From NCBI GenBank assembly GCA_003427395.1, contig BFEA01000393.1, positions 1,332,020-1,360,295 of the forward strand: 28,276 nt of DNA, in the 5' to 3' direction. The DNA comes from Chara braunii (Eukaryota; Streptophyta; Charophyceae; Charales; Characeae). Every line of letters begins with the position of its first letter. The first letter of the stretch is position 1. Below the pieces are notes generated by a model. The model was given only the letters and a program-made list of their open reading frames with translations. It did no database searches and was not told the origin of the DNA. Of the stretch, positions 19,901 to 27,542 are shown piece after piece. The position numbers and the translations under genes are program-made.

Positions 19901-21553
19901 AGTCTGTCCCGTGTCCCAGACCTCATGGAAAAATTCCATGAGGTCTTGCGATATCTCTAGCCACATAGCCACCCATAACTCCTTGGGGAGCCCATCTATG
20001 CCTGGTGTTTTCTCGTCCTCCATTTGCGTCAATGCAGTCCATATCTCTTCTTTCGCCAGGGGCTTGTCTAGATTTTCTCTCTGCTGATCTGTGAGAGTTC
20101 TGGAAAGCGGCCGCAGGAAGTCTTCGATTTCCACCATGCGACAGTGCATGGGGAGCTTCCCGCACTCCGAGGTGAACAGGGTTTGGTAGAAGTCTCTTGC
20201 TATCTTTGTGCAAGCGGCTGTAGACGTGTGCAGGGGGCCTTGCTGGGCTTTGGGATCCTCCAAGGCCTCGATTACTATCCTCCCTGATTTAGCCTTGGCC
20301 ATGGCAAAAAACCTGGCATCCATGGCCCCCTCCATGTTATGTTTGGAGAATCTCCCTCGGATCCGCACGCCTTGCCATCTGTACTCCATACACTCGACAA
20401 GGTGGGCTTCTAGAGTCTAGACGGTTCTAGCTAGCTCCCCTTGCTCCTCGTCTGTCACGTTTTCCTTTCGTTGTATATGCTGCAGTTGTCGCTGCAGGTC
20501 CAGTTCTTCAGCATGGCGGCGCGCCGCGAGAAGTTTAGAGTATTCATTGCACTTGCGGCATATAAAAGTCAGGCCGTTGTTGAACCATACGGTTTTGTCA
20601 TGGATCTGATGTTTTTGTTCCTGCCAAAAGGACCATACCTCTGTGAGGTAGGTCTTGAACCGATCGATGCTCAGGANAGAAGTGTTCANCTTATAAAAGC
20701 CTCNACNCTGATCCNGCTTTCTCCTGAAGGAGAGAATTGCCACACACATCGCATGATCCAGACCCAGGTAGGGGCTGCGAGGGAATATCTCTGCTATCTG
20801 AAGTGCCCCCTATATCTCGTCTGAGATAAGTATGAGATCTATCCTTGACTTGGACGCCTTTTCCGTAGCATTCTTGCGAAAGCAGCTGAAACGACGGTCT
20901 GTGGGGAAGTGCCTACGGAAAGTATCAAAGAGGTTGAGTGATTGTGATAGTTCCGCAATTATCTTCTCGTCATTTTCCACGTAGAATGGGCAGCGAGCCG
21001 GGATCTTCCACCTGTCCAACCAGCGGTCCGGTGTCACATTGAAGTCTCCCACCAGGATCACCGGGATGCCCACCGGTAGCTTGGGTTTGAGAGATTTGAA
21101 AAAAGTTTGACGAGTCGACGGCTCGTTGGGGGCGTATACATTCAGGATACTTACCACCTCGATTTCCAGCATTGCCAGTAGGTAGACCCATCTACCCTCT
21201 TCTCGGTCTGCGTCCCAGTTAAGCATTTCGACTTTGGAGTCCGGCGGGAGCCATATGGCCACTCCCCCGTTGCCAGGGCGTGGGGCGTGCGCCCGAAAGG
21301 CTTGGTGGGCCCATAATTCTTTGTGCTTGTGGTTGTGGTCGGGGCGGTCCATGAGGTGGGTTTCTTGCAGACATATAACGTCTGGCCACGCCTTCCCGTC
21401 GACCCCCTTTAATTGGTCCATTATTGCTTGTTTCTTAGGTCCTTTTGCGGATGCAAGTCCGTTCACATTTAGCGAACGCAGGTCGAGGTTCGCTTGCCTT
21501 TTGCTGAGTTTCCAAGTTCTGTCCCTACCGTACAAGGCATCCACCACATCCAT
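16961..21553 (-). pseudogene. LINE-B ORF2: endonuclease / reverse transcriptase / zinc tail, four in-frame stops
   Basis: A single reading frame of about 1,530 codons holds every expected block. Endonuclease: LRSLNVNGL, LQETHL, LNVYAPNEPS, VGDFNVTP, SRIDLILIS, LGLDHAM. Reverse transcriptase: EKTPGIDGLPKELW, VLTLLYKKGERTNIRNYRP, DQTGFIQGRN, IFIDFEKAYDHMDW (motif A), RSVRQGDPIAPYLF (motif B), SLFADDLTLMV (motif C intact). Zinc tail: CKLC ... HIFLQC. The only breaks are TAG at 20810, 20417 and 19700 and TGA at 19055; no frameshift is needed. Each stop can come from one C-to-T change (CAG to TAG three times, CGA to TGA once). Single Ns at 17875, 20677, 20689, 20704, 20707 and 20715 are assembly ambiguities. 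With the stops reverted the catalytic residues would be complete. Confidence 0.9.
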
Positions 21554-21589
21554 CCCTGGAGATTGACGTTCTGACTACCTGGTTGTTGA

Positions 21590-21802
21590 TCACAAAGTAA
21601 GCCAGCTTTCTGTATCCAAGAAACCGCCTTGCTGCAGTATGCCACGTCTAAGGATTTTGACCAGGAGGTCCCCAATTTCATTTGCGGACCAGAGGTCTCC
21701 TGCTTTTATTTTCAGCAATTGCAGGTCCTTGAGCCCTTCGTGGTCTAGCCACCGCAGCTCGTCGGGCAGGACCTTTACCTTTCTTATCCGTGATTACATC
21801 TG
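21590..21802 (-). pseudogene. LINE-B ORF1 C-terminal fragment
   Basis: An open stretch of about 67 codons ends with the TGA at 21590-21592 and reads KVLPDELRWLDHEGLKDLQL and LWSANEIGDLLVKILRRGIL. It sits directly upstream of ORF2 with a gap of about 36 bp, where ORF1 belongs, and its style resembles the distal ORF1 of LINE-A (IPAELSVASLADILRED). An upstream in-frame stop and the SINE A-tail mark the truncation. Assignment rests on position and weak similarity. Confidence 0.5.
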
Positions 21803-21818
21803 GATCTGAAGTTCGGTG

Positions 21819-21819
<1 letters not shown>

Positions 21820-21849
<30 letters not shown>

Positions 21850-22023
21850 GAGTTGTACACGTTCAAGGTAGGGCAGTTGGCATTTCAGTTGAAGAGCACA
21901 GGTACCGTCCCACCTCATCTCAGGGTTAATGGCTAAGAGCATCCCGCACCGGCAGACCTTAATGGTATCCAGTTGCGCAGGCCTCAACACCTCATGGGTG
22001 TACCGACTGAGCTAGTTCCGTTG
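21820..22023 (-). mobile_element. tRNA-headed SINE-like element
   Basis: On the minus strand the sequence starts with GGAACTAGCTCAGTCGGTAC, a tRNA 5' half with box A, continues for about 150 bp without coding potential, and ends in a 25-base A-tail (T tract 21820-21844). A clear box B was not found. The flanks AGTTCGGTGTT (left) and AGTTCCGTTGTT (right, near 22013-22024) are similar but overlap the tRNA-like start, so a target-site duplication is doubtful. Confidence 0.55.
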
Positions 22024-22041
22024 TTAATTGATTGATAATAT

Positions 22042-22405
22042 TATTAAACCACCAGTACTTGGCCCAGCTATAGGCTGCGGAAAAAAATAGAGTAGAAATG
22101 TCTCTAGTCGGATGACTTTGGGTGCTCCTGTAGTGGCCCGTACGTTTCCTGAAATCGTGGCTTCTTAACGGGCACAACTTTCGGAAGTACTGGCGGTTTA
22201 AGTAACAGAACGAGTAACTGGCCTGTTTTTAATATATATATATACATATATATACGGTTTGCCAAAAAAAAAAGAAAAAAAAGTAATTTGAGTTAGAAAC
22301 GTTTTCTGGTCAGATGAATTTCGGCGCTTCTATAGTGGCCCGCACATTTCCTAAAGTTGCGGCTTGTTTACGGGCATGACTTTAGGAAGTACTGGATTTG
22401 ATGCA
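22042..22405. repeat. Pair of diverged ~125-bp direct repeats with internal hairpins
   Basis: Copies at about 22089-22201 and 22280-22405 share GTAGTGGCCCG / ATAGTGGCCCG, TTTCCT(A/G)AA and ACTTT(A/C)GGAAGTACTGG. In each, a TTCCTAAAGT-type arm pairs with an ACTTTAGGAA-type arm across a loop of about 20 nt. The first copy is also bounded by TTAAACCACCAGTACTT (22042-22058) and its near-perfect inverse at 22185-22201, so it may be a small MITE. The AAGTACTGG end motif recurs at 14350 (as GGTACTGG) and 24165. Confidence 0.55.
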
Positions 22406-22668
22406 AATGCTGCTCTAGCGCTAGCGCCCTGATGCCGGCGGACCGGTAGGGCCCAGTCGCCCCGGCTCGACTGGCTACTGGGGAGGACAGCTCCCCGGCT
22501 GCTGGGCCTGCGCACATGCCCGATAGGTGCGAGTGGTGTGCTGCCACGTGGCACCTGTTGTCTGGTGACGTGGATGTCCCGTGACACGTGAGCAGGGGTA
22601 GCGCCAGCCGTGGGATTGACAAGTGGTTCTGAAGAACTATGTGAGTGGCGCAGGTGATTGGGCGAGAG

Positions 22669-23097
22669 ATGGATTTGGTGGGCGAGCTACAACATCGAGC
22701 GGAAGAATGGCTTATCATACTGGAGGAGGGATGCAAGCAGCTGTGGACGATAGTTGGGGTGCTTACGATGCGGCAGCAGGAGGGGGAGGAGATCGATGGG
22801 GGGGCGATCTCCATGGATCAGTGGTTGGAAGACAGGACCCAGGAGATGCTTGATATCATGTGGGAGCTGGAGGAGGGGCCGGATCCCCGGCTCGACGCCT
22901 ACATCGACTGGAGGCGGGCGGATGATAGGATGGGTGCTTGCAAAGCCCTCTTTACAATGGGACGCAATCTTCGTAATCAGCTGGAGATTCGAAAAGGAAA
23001 GGGCGAGATGGGCGACAAGGGCGACAGGGACGTTTGGGTGGAGGGTGGAGTGGAGGCTGGCGAAGAGAATTGCGGCGACAACACTAACAACAGCAAG

Positions 23098-23128
<31 letters not shown>

Positions 23129-23454
23129 TCGGCATCAAGGATATTGATTGCGACAACAACAACAACATCAATGACAACGACGGCGACAACATCAACAACA
23201 ACAACAACAATAACAACGATGACGGAGGCAGTGACGATCATGGCAGCAGCAGGGCAGAGAGTGGTGCCCGTGCATCTGAGGTCATCATTAGCATGATGGC
23301 TGAGATGCTGCAAGCGGACGTGGTGGGGATTGGGGCTGACATGGATACGGGGTTTGCTATCTTCCCCCCCTTCAATGATAACGACGGCGACAACAACAAC
23401 AACAACAACAACAACGATGACGAGGGCGGGGCGACTACCACGGCAGCAGCATGA
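22669..23454 (+). CDS. Hypothetical Asn-rich protein ORF (261 codons), opposite strand to the dynein gene
   Basis: The frame opens after a TGA at 22642; the first ATG is at 22669. The N-terminal 100 residues are a non-repetitive, charged, probably helical sequence (LQHRAEEWLIILEEGCKQLW, QEMLDIMWELEEGPDP). This is followed by a Gly/Lys linker and two poly-Asn/Asp blocks encoded by AAC arrays, ending in the TGA at 23452. The unique N-terminal part is more protein-like than chance, but it lies within an intron of another gene and next to a duplicated segment. It may be an exon of a nested gene, part of a transposon family, or spurious. I do not recognise a domain. Confidence 0.35.
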
Positions 23455-23545
23455 TGGGACTGATACCGCAGACGGACGCGGTGGGGATGGGGGTTGACAC
23501 AGGAAAGTGGTTTTCTGTCTTCCCCCTCTTTAGCCTCGATATGGA
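23290..23545 (+). repeat. Diverged tandem duplication (period ~158 bp) with AAC microsatellites
   Basis: AGCATGATGG...GCGGACG(T/C)GGTGGGGAT occurs at 23290 and again at 23448, each copy followed by a GACA..GG..TTTCTGTCTTCCCCC-like stretch. AAC arrays with GATGACG borders (about 23096-23225 and 23393-23420) precede the copies. The second copy lies beyond the end of the Asn-rich ORF. Confidence 0.65.
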
Positions 23546-23559
23546 ATTGCTTCCCGTTG

Positions 23560-24012
23560 TCTGCCAGAGGATAGGAGTAGGATAGTCAGTGATGATTGGA
23601 GTTCCCCGGCCCGCAATACCAATCAACACTGGGGTGCTGATCACCCTGGGGGTTGGAGGTGGGCTGTTTAGGGATTAGGTTGCAGGAGGTCAATCCTTCC
23701 CTTGCACAGGGAAGTAATCAATGCCCCTGACAGTTTCATAAGATAATGCATAATGGATGCAGGAGTCGACGTCCAGATTATAGATATCTCATCGTGGATT
23801 GTGCTTCGTGTTCAGGCTTGATTGATAAACACCACATGCAATACATCATTGTAAGGGTTTCATGATTAGATTGGTTGATACAGAGCACATACATCATAGT
23901 TTTGTTAGGTTTTCATTCGTGCGATAAATAGTGAGTGACAATAATACCCAAACATATACAAACACATACAGACAGATATAGGATGCTTGGAATATACATT
24001 CATCACTGTATA
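23560..24012. other. Unassigned A/T-leaning intron sequence
   Basis: No ORF, RNA or repeat family was recognised between the Asn-rich ORF region and the solo module at 24013. Confidence 0.5.
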
Positions 24013-24160
24013 GGGACGCTGGACCCGGTTTCCAGCAGGTGCAGCTCCCCACCAATAGATGGAGCCTTCAACCCTGGGGCCTACTTACCAGGGATGCTCT
24101 TATCACCTCGGTAAGTAGGTTTCTCCCGCTCAGAAGTAAAAAAAAAACAAAAAAAAAACA
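24013..24160 (+). mobile_element. Solo LINE 3' stem-loop module with A-rich tail (copy e)
   Basis: Stem 1 is GCTGGA (24018-24023) with TCCAGC (24031-24036). Stem 2 is GCTCC (24044-24048) with GGAGC (24061-24065) around CCACCAATAGAT, identical to LINE-B. Stem 3 is CCTACTTACC (24080-24089) with GGTAAGTAGG (24110-24119), enclosing GATGCTCTTATCACC. An A-rich tail (24137-24160, two A runs split by C) follows. I did not find a target-site duplication. Confidence 0.65.
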
Positions 24161-24230
24161 GAAGAAGTACTGGATTTGAGAGAAGAATGTAGCCTAGTTA
24201 AAAAAAAAAAAAAAGAACCCCCCCCGGGCC

Positions 24231-24856
24231 CCAGGACCCACTAGCATGGTATTATACGCCGGAACAGTGCTGTGTGACGCAGTTTTTTTTTGGCATTTAA
24301 AAAATGGTTTCCACAGTTTCTTCAGATATAAAAAACTCGTTTTCAACTTTTCAACGATTTAAAAGAACGCCAAAAATACAGATCTGGGTGCTCCCATCAG
24401 CCAATGAATGGGCTGGGAACCATCAAATTGGTCGCCTCTTTTTCTGGACAAGTGATTAATTCAGCCACTGGGCTGAGTCATCTGTAGGTCGTCACTGTCA
24501 GACCGTTATGGCGCTTTTCTCACAGTACACACAACTTTGTTTTCTTTTTGACTGCGAGTCCTTTTTGTGCACACGATTCACTGTAGGTAAGTCCGGAAAA
24601 CACCCCCTTCTACCTCGGGTAGGGGCTGTTTTCCAGACACTCCTACAGTGATTTCGAATTAATAGAAAAAATGCCAAAAGTCCATAGGGTACACGCTATG
24701 ACACAGCCAAAACCTTTTCATTTTTTTATGAATCTCTTCAAAACTCGGAAACCCACACGATTCCCCCCTCCATCGACAGAGTGTGGCCATCACCCCGTGC
24801 CACACGCGATTGAAAACCTTGGCACGGTGGTATAATACGATGCTAGTGGGTCCTGG
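24231..24856. mobile_element. Non-autonomous DNA transposon 1 (626 bp) with ~27-bp TIRs
   Basis: The left end CCAGGACCCACTAGCAT.GTATTATAC (24231-24257) is inverted at 24830-24856 with one mismatch. The interior is non-coding, with a strong hairpin at 24579-24650. The right end has been split by transposon 2: sequence after transposon 2 (CCTGGCCCC) continues the inverted repeat toward the left flank (GGGCCCC). The TIR contains CACTA, but the match extends outside it, so membership in the CACTA superfamily is uncertain. Confidence 0.7.
24579..24650 (+). other. 72-nt hairpin inside transposon 1
   Basis: The outer stem is CACTGTAGG (24579-24587) with CCTACAGTG (24642-24650). The inner stem pairs CGGAAAACA-CCCC with GGGG-CTGTTTTCC across a loop of about 15 nt. 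It would be a strong fold-back in RNA or single-stranded DNA, of the kind that MITEs can supply to small-RNA pathways (inference). Confidence 0.6.
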
Positions 24857-26085
24857 AGCGAGATCCCACTAGCCATGTATGTGGACTAGTGTGACGGTGT
24901 GGGACGAGTGAGGGACAGCTGGGTCGCAGCGTGAAATAGGGAAAATAAACATAAAAAACCATTTCATGACCAAACAAATGAAGAAAAAACCTAGGTGGTT
25001 TTCCGGGCGCGCGGGCACCCAACTTGTGCCCGGATACACGCCCGGAAGCCCGGCCGGGCATGACCCCCGGGCAGGGTCCCGGGCAACCCCAAACGGAAGT
25101 CAAAAAATTCCCGAAAAAAAATACGTTGTGTAGAATTGCAATACAAACAACTTTTGGCTGAGGGTCACATCAGAATTCCTCACGGAATCAGAGATAAAAA
25201 AAGAAAGTAACAAAATCACACTAAAGGACCCCCCTTTAATCCCTCTTAGCCCCTTTAAAAATAATTTATACCCCCCTTGACCCCCATGACAGCCAACTCT
25301 CAAAAAATGAAAAGAGCCCGGATTTGGGTTCCTCTGGGAAAGCGCAGAAACTGCCAGAAAGGCAAAAAAAAAACTTTTTTTTTTTTTTTTTTTTTTTTTG
25401 TGCACGCCCGGGTTCTCGAGCGTCAGACCCCCCCGGGCATCGCGCCTGGGTGCTCGGCCGGGCATGAAAAACTTCCTACGAAAAAACTGCTAAAAACGAA
25501 AAGAAAGTGCTCTTCTCACAGATGGTGTCTGCTCCAGGCAGGGTGTCAGATGTCAGGGTATGATTCTCTGACCATGGCTGTGGCAGTCAAGACGACTGCA
25601 TGTGAGTGGGCACACGGACCATATTCATTGACAATAGTCTGAAGCTTCCTTGAAATAGGCCGCAGTGCACGCTGTTTGGTTGTTCTCACAGAAACTCTCT
25701 TCGGCAAAGGAGGGCAAGCGTATCTCCATACACCATTTGCTGTAAGTGAGGGGATCGAACCCTCCCAAACACCTCCCAAACCACAATCAATTTCCAGCGA
25801 TGAAGCCATCTGTCTTTGCCTTCGCCGTGAATGAAAAGTGCATGATTTCATGAACCAAAAAATTGGTCTCGATTTCACGCACCTTTGGGACTGCCACAGG
25901 ACCCCCACAGCAAAAACGAAAGAAAAACCTACCAATGGGAGAGCAAAAAAAACATCATTTTCCCAGGCTTAATTCACCAAAACAGGCTACCGCTGATCTC
26001 CTGCCAAATCCACAATGCCTGACGGTCACACACCTTAAACACTAATCCACATACACTCCACATACATCGGTAGTGGGATCTCGCT
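24857..26085. mobile_element. Non-autonomous DNA transposon 2 (1,229 bp), nested in the end of transposon 1
   Basis: The 29-bp TIRs begin AGCGAGATCCCACTA at 24857 and are inverted at 26057-26085 with two mismatches. Both ends are flanked by a direct CCTGG (24852-24856 and 26086-26090), consistent with a 5-bp target-site duplication. The interior is non-coding and C/G-rich in two patches that share CGGCCGGGCATGA (near 25052 and 25452). It contains an A-run/T-run pair near 25365-25400. Confidence 0.72.
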
Positions 26086-26104
26086 CCTGGCCCCTGATGT
26101 CCCA

Positions 26105-26140
26105 AAGGATGACACGCATAAATTGAGAAATGGTCCAGAT
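26105..26140 (+). pseudogene. U6 snRNA 3'-end fragment
   Basis: AAGGATGACACGCATAAATT followed by GAGAAATGGTCCAGATT matches the 3' end of plant U6 with about two mismatches in 36 positions. It is followed by an AAT/A-rich run. The 5' two-thirds of U6 are missing; the sequence just before it is the outer end of transposon 1. It is better preserved than the U6 copy at 14366. Confidence 0.85.
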
Positions 26141-26190
26141 TAATAATAATAAAAAAAAAAACAATAATAATCAATGTTAAATAATAATAT

Positions 26191-26595
26191 AATAAGGGAT
26201 AATTTGTAAAATACCCCCAGAAGTGGAGATATACGCCAAAATGCCCCCTAAAAGATGTGGGTAGAGCGGAATGCCCCTCTGAGTCTCCGACAAAATAAAA
26301 ATAAAATTTGTGAAATACCCCCGGCGTCGGTTGGACATCCATCTTTGCAATATACCCCTACCCGGTACCGTCCAACTTTGCAAAATGCCCCAGCACTTGC
26401 CAACTTCTCCTAGGTGCTATTGCAAAAGGCCAGGGCCCAAACGGGAAGGTCCAGATTGCAAAGTTGCACACCCACCTGACAGGGGCAGAAGACAAACATT
26501 TCGGCCCAAAGGGACATTCCGCTCTATCAACATCTTTCAGGGGCATTTTGGCATTTATCTCAACTCATGAGGGTATTTTGCAAATTATCCCTAAA
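26191..26595. mobile_element. MITE with ~90-bp terminal inverted repeats
   Basis: 26194-26285 is the reverse complement of about 26503-26593 at roughly 80% identity, with end motif AGGGATAATTTG and inner blocks such as GCCAAAATGCCCC and TAGAGCGGAATG. Flanking AATAATAT occurs at 26183-26190 and 26596-26603, which would be an 8-bp target-site duplication, although the flank is AT-simple. The interior repeats TTTGCAAAATGCCCC-type text. No coding capacity was seen. Confidence 0.72.
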
Positions 26596-26814
26596 AATAA
26601 TATGACCCCCCCCCAAGGGCCCCCACCAGTGTTTCATTTCCTCCAAACGGCTGGAAAAAAAAAAAAAAAAAAAAAAAGCCGAGATCTTTGTCAAGATTCG
26701 TCATGTTCCGACAACATGCACCACCAGAGGAATGTGCAGGCTCCAATATATTTATTCGGCGAGGCGGATGCAGCAGTTCGTTTTTTCTGCTGTTTTTCTT
26801 TTTCTTTTTCACAG

Positions 26815-26896
26815 TCACAATCCCGTTTCTTTTTTTTTTCTTTTTTTTTTCTCTCTTTTACTTAGAATCTCAAAAGAATCTCACAATCCCGTTTCT
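26815..26896 (-). mobile_element. 50-bp micro-retroinsertion flanked by a 16-bp direct repeat
   Basis: TCACAATCCCGTTTCT at 26815-26830 recurs at 26881-26896. Between them is a T/C tract followed by about 30 bp, as expected for a severely 5'-truncated minus-strand retro-insert with an A-tail. The source is not identifiable. Confidence 0.6.
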
Positions 26897-27107
26897 CATC
26901 TTGTGCGAAAATGCCAAAAAAGCATTTGTGAGGGGGGAAAAACTGTTTGTTTTTTTTGTTTTTTTTTCAGTGTCACAGGGCCAAGGTCCCACTAGCAAGG
27001 AGGATTGGATTAAGCTTCTGAATCTGGATGTGTTCAAGCAGAAAAGCGGTTCAATCTCTCCTTTCTGCACCTTTTTTTCCCAACAAACACGTCCAGATTC
27101 AGGTGTT

Positions 27108-27230
27108 TTTATTTTTTTATTTTTTTTTTAACAACAGCCCGTATGGGAGATAGGGGCGCTGGTACGAGCAGATGCCTCTATCTCCCCCGGGGAGGCTCCA
27201 TATATTGGTGGGGAGCAACACCTGCTGGAA
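27108..27230 (-). mobile_element. Solo LINE 3' stem-loop module with 13-bp target-site duplication (copy f)
   Basis: AGATTCAGGTGTT at 27095-27107 recurs at 27231-27243. A T-rich A-tail (27108-27129) adjoins the left copy, so the insert is on the minus strand. Its body starts within stem 1 (TCCAGCAGG), keeps stem 2 (GCTCC/GGAGC, 27216-27212 with 27199-27195) and has stem 3 GGGAGATAG/CTATCTCCC (27186-27178 with 27153-27145), enclosing CTGCTCGTACCAG. This is the clearest proof that the short module moves by target-primed retrotransposition. Confidence 0.78.
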
Positions 27231-27383
27231 AGATTCAGGTGTTCTGTCCAATTCTCTTTGCTAGACAAAAATGAACATTGACCCTCCTCCTGAGCTCATT
27301 CTCACTGTTAACTTGTGTGTTTAAGTCTTTGGAGTTGGAGTCTGGACTGCCGAGGGCACACTACACGAGGGTTGTTATGGCAC

Positions 27384-27542
27384 CTTGACATGACTTCGTC
27401 AGAGAAGGCAGCGATTGAGATCACTGTATAGTGACGTAGGTAACGATTTGTGACATCATTGCGACCACCTCCTGGGGGACCCATGGCTGCAAGGAATTGA
27501 ACATCTACGATGTTCCTGAAGAACAACTCTTTCCTGTCATAC
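27384..27542 (-). CDS. Dynein heavy chain, exon A (AAA3 core)
   Basis: The exon is 159 nt: one base completing a Trp codon (W-YDRKE), 52 codons, and AG of an Arg codon. It encodes YDRKELFFRNIVDVQF, then the hallmark AMGPPGGGRNDVTNR, then RHYTVISIAAFSDEVMS. AMGPPGGGRN is diagnostic for the AAA3 module of dynein heavy chains, which binds nucleotide and gates motor activity. The acceptor TCTTTGCAG precedes 27542 and the donor AAG|GTGCCA follows 27384. Single-headed inner-arm axonemal heavy chains have very similar text here, but I cannot assign the subtype. Upstream exons, which would carry the LNMP..YG.QPPIELLRQ segment, are outside the window. Confidence 0.94.

Larger units (their letters stand above)
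16462..21819 (-). mobile_element. LINE-B: plant-type LINE, 5'-truncated within ORF1, frame nearly intact
   Basis: Reading on the minus strand: an ORF1 tail (21802-21590), the complete ORF2 (21553-16961), a 3'UTR of about 360 bp, the stem-loop module (16600-16499) and an A-tail (T tract 16462-16485). The 5' end abuts the A-tail of a SINE-like element at 21820. I looked for a target-site duplication around both ends and did not find one. It belongs to the same broad group as LINE-A but is a separate lineage. It lies in dynein intron one in the sense orientation. Confidence 0.9.
15260..27383 (-). other. Dynein intron one (12,124 bp)
   Basis: It is bounded by AAG|GTGCCA (donor, 27384/27383) and TCCTTCAG (acceptor, 15260). 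Flanking exon phases match (two bases plus one base forming an Arg codon), and the two encoded segments are adjacent in dyneins, so no exon is missing between them. The intron contains LINE-B in the same orientation as the host gene, a tRNA-like SINE, an Asn-rich ORF, two nested DNA transposons, a U6 fragment, a long-TIR MITE and two solo LINE 3' modules. Confidence 0.88.

Noticed and set aside
16961-21553. TAG used as a sense codon (recoding), because three of the four internal stops in LINE-B ORF2 and its final stop are TAG.
   Set aside because: LINE-A and LINE-C contain TAA and TGA stops as decay, the dynein exons give no evidence of recoding, and CAG-to-TAG deamination explains the sites simply.
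24013-24119. Hammerhead or other self-cleaving ribozyme (retrozyme) as identity of the stem-loop module.
   Set aside because: The hammerhead core CTGATGA...GAAA is absent and I could not fit another ribozyme consensus by eye; a LINE 3' recognition structure fits position and context better.
24238-24850. CACTA-superfamily element beginning exactly at CACTAGCAT.
   Set aside because: The inverted repeat continues outside CACTA on both sides and no 3-bp direct duplication flanks the CACTA ends.
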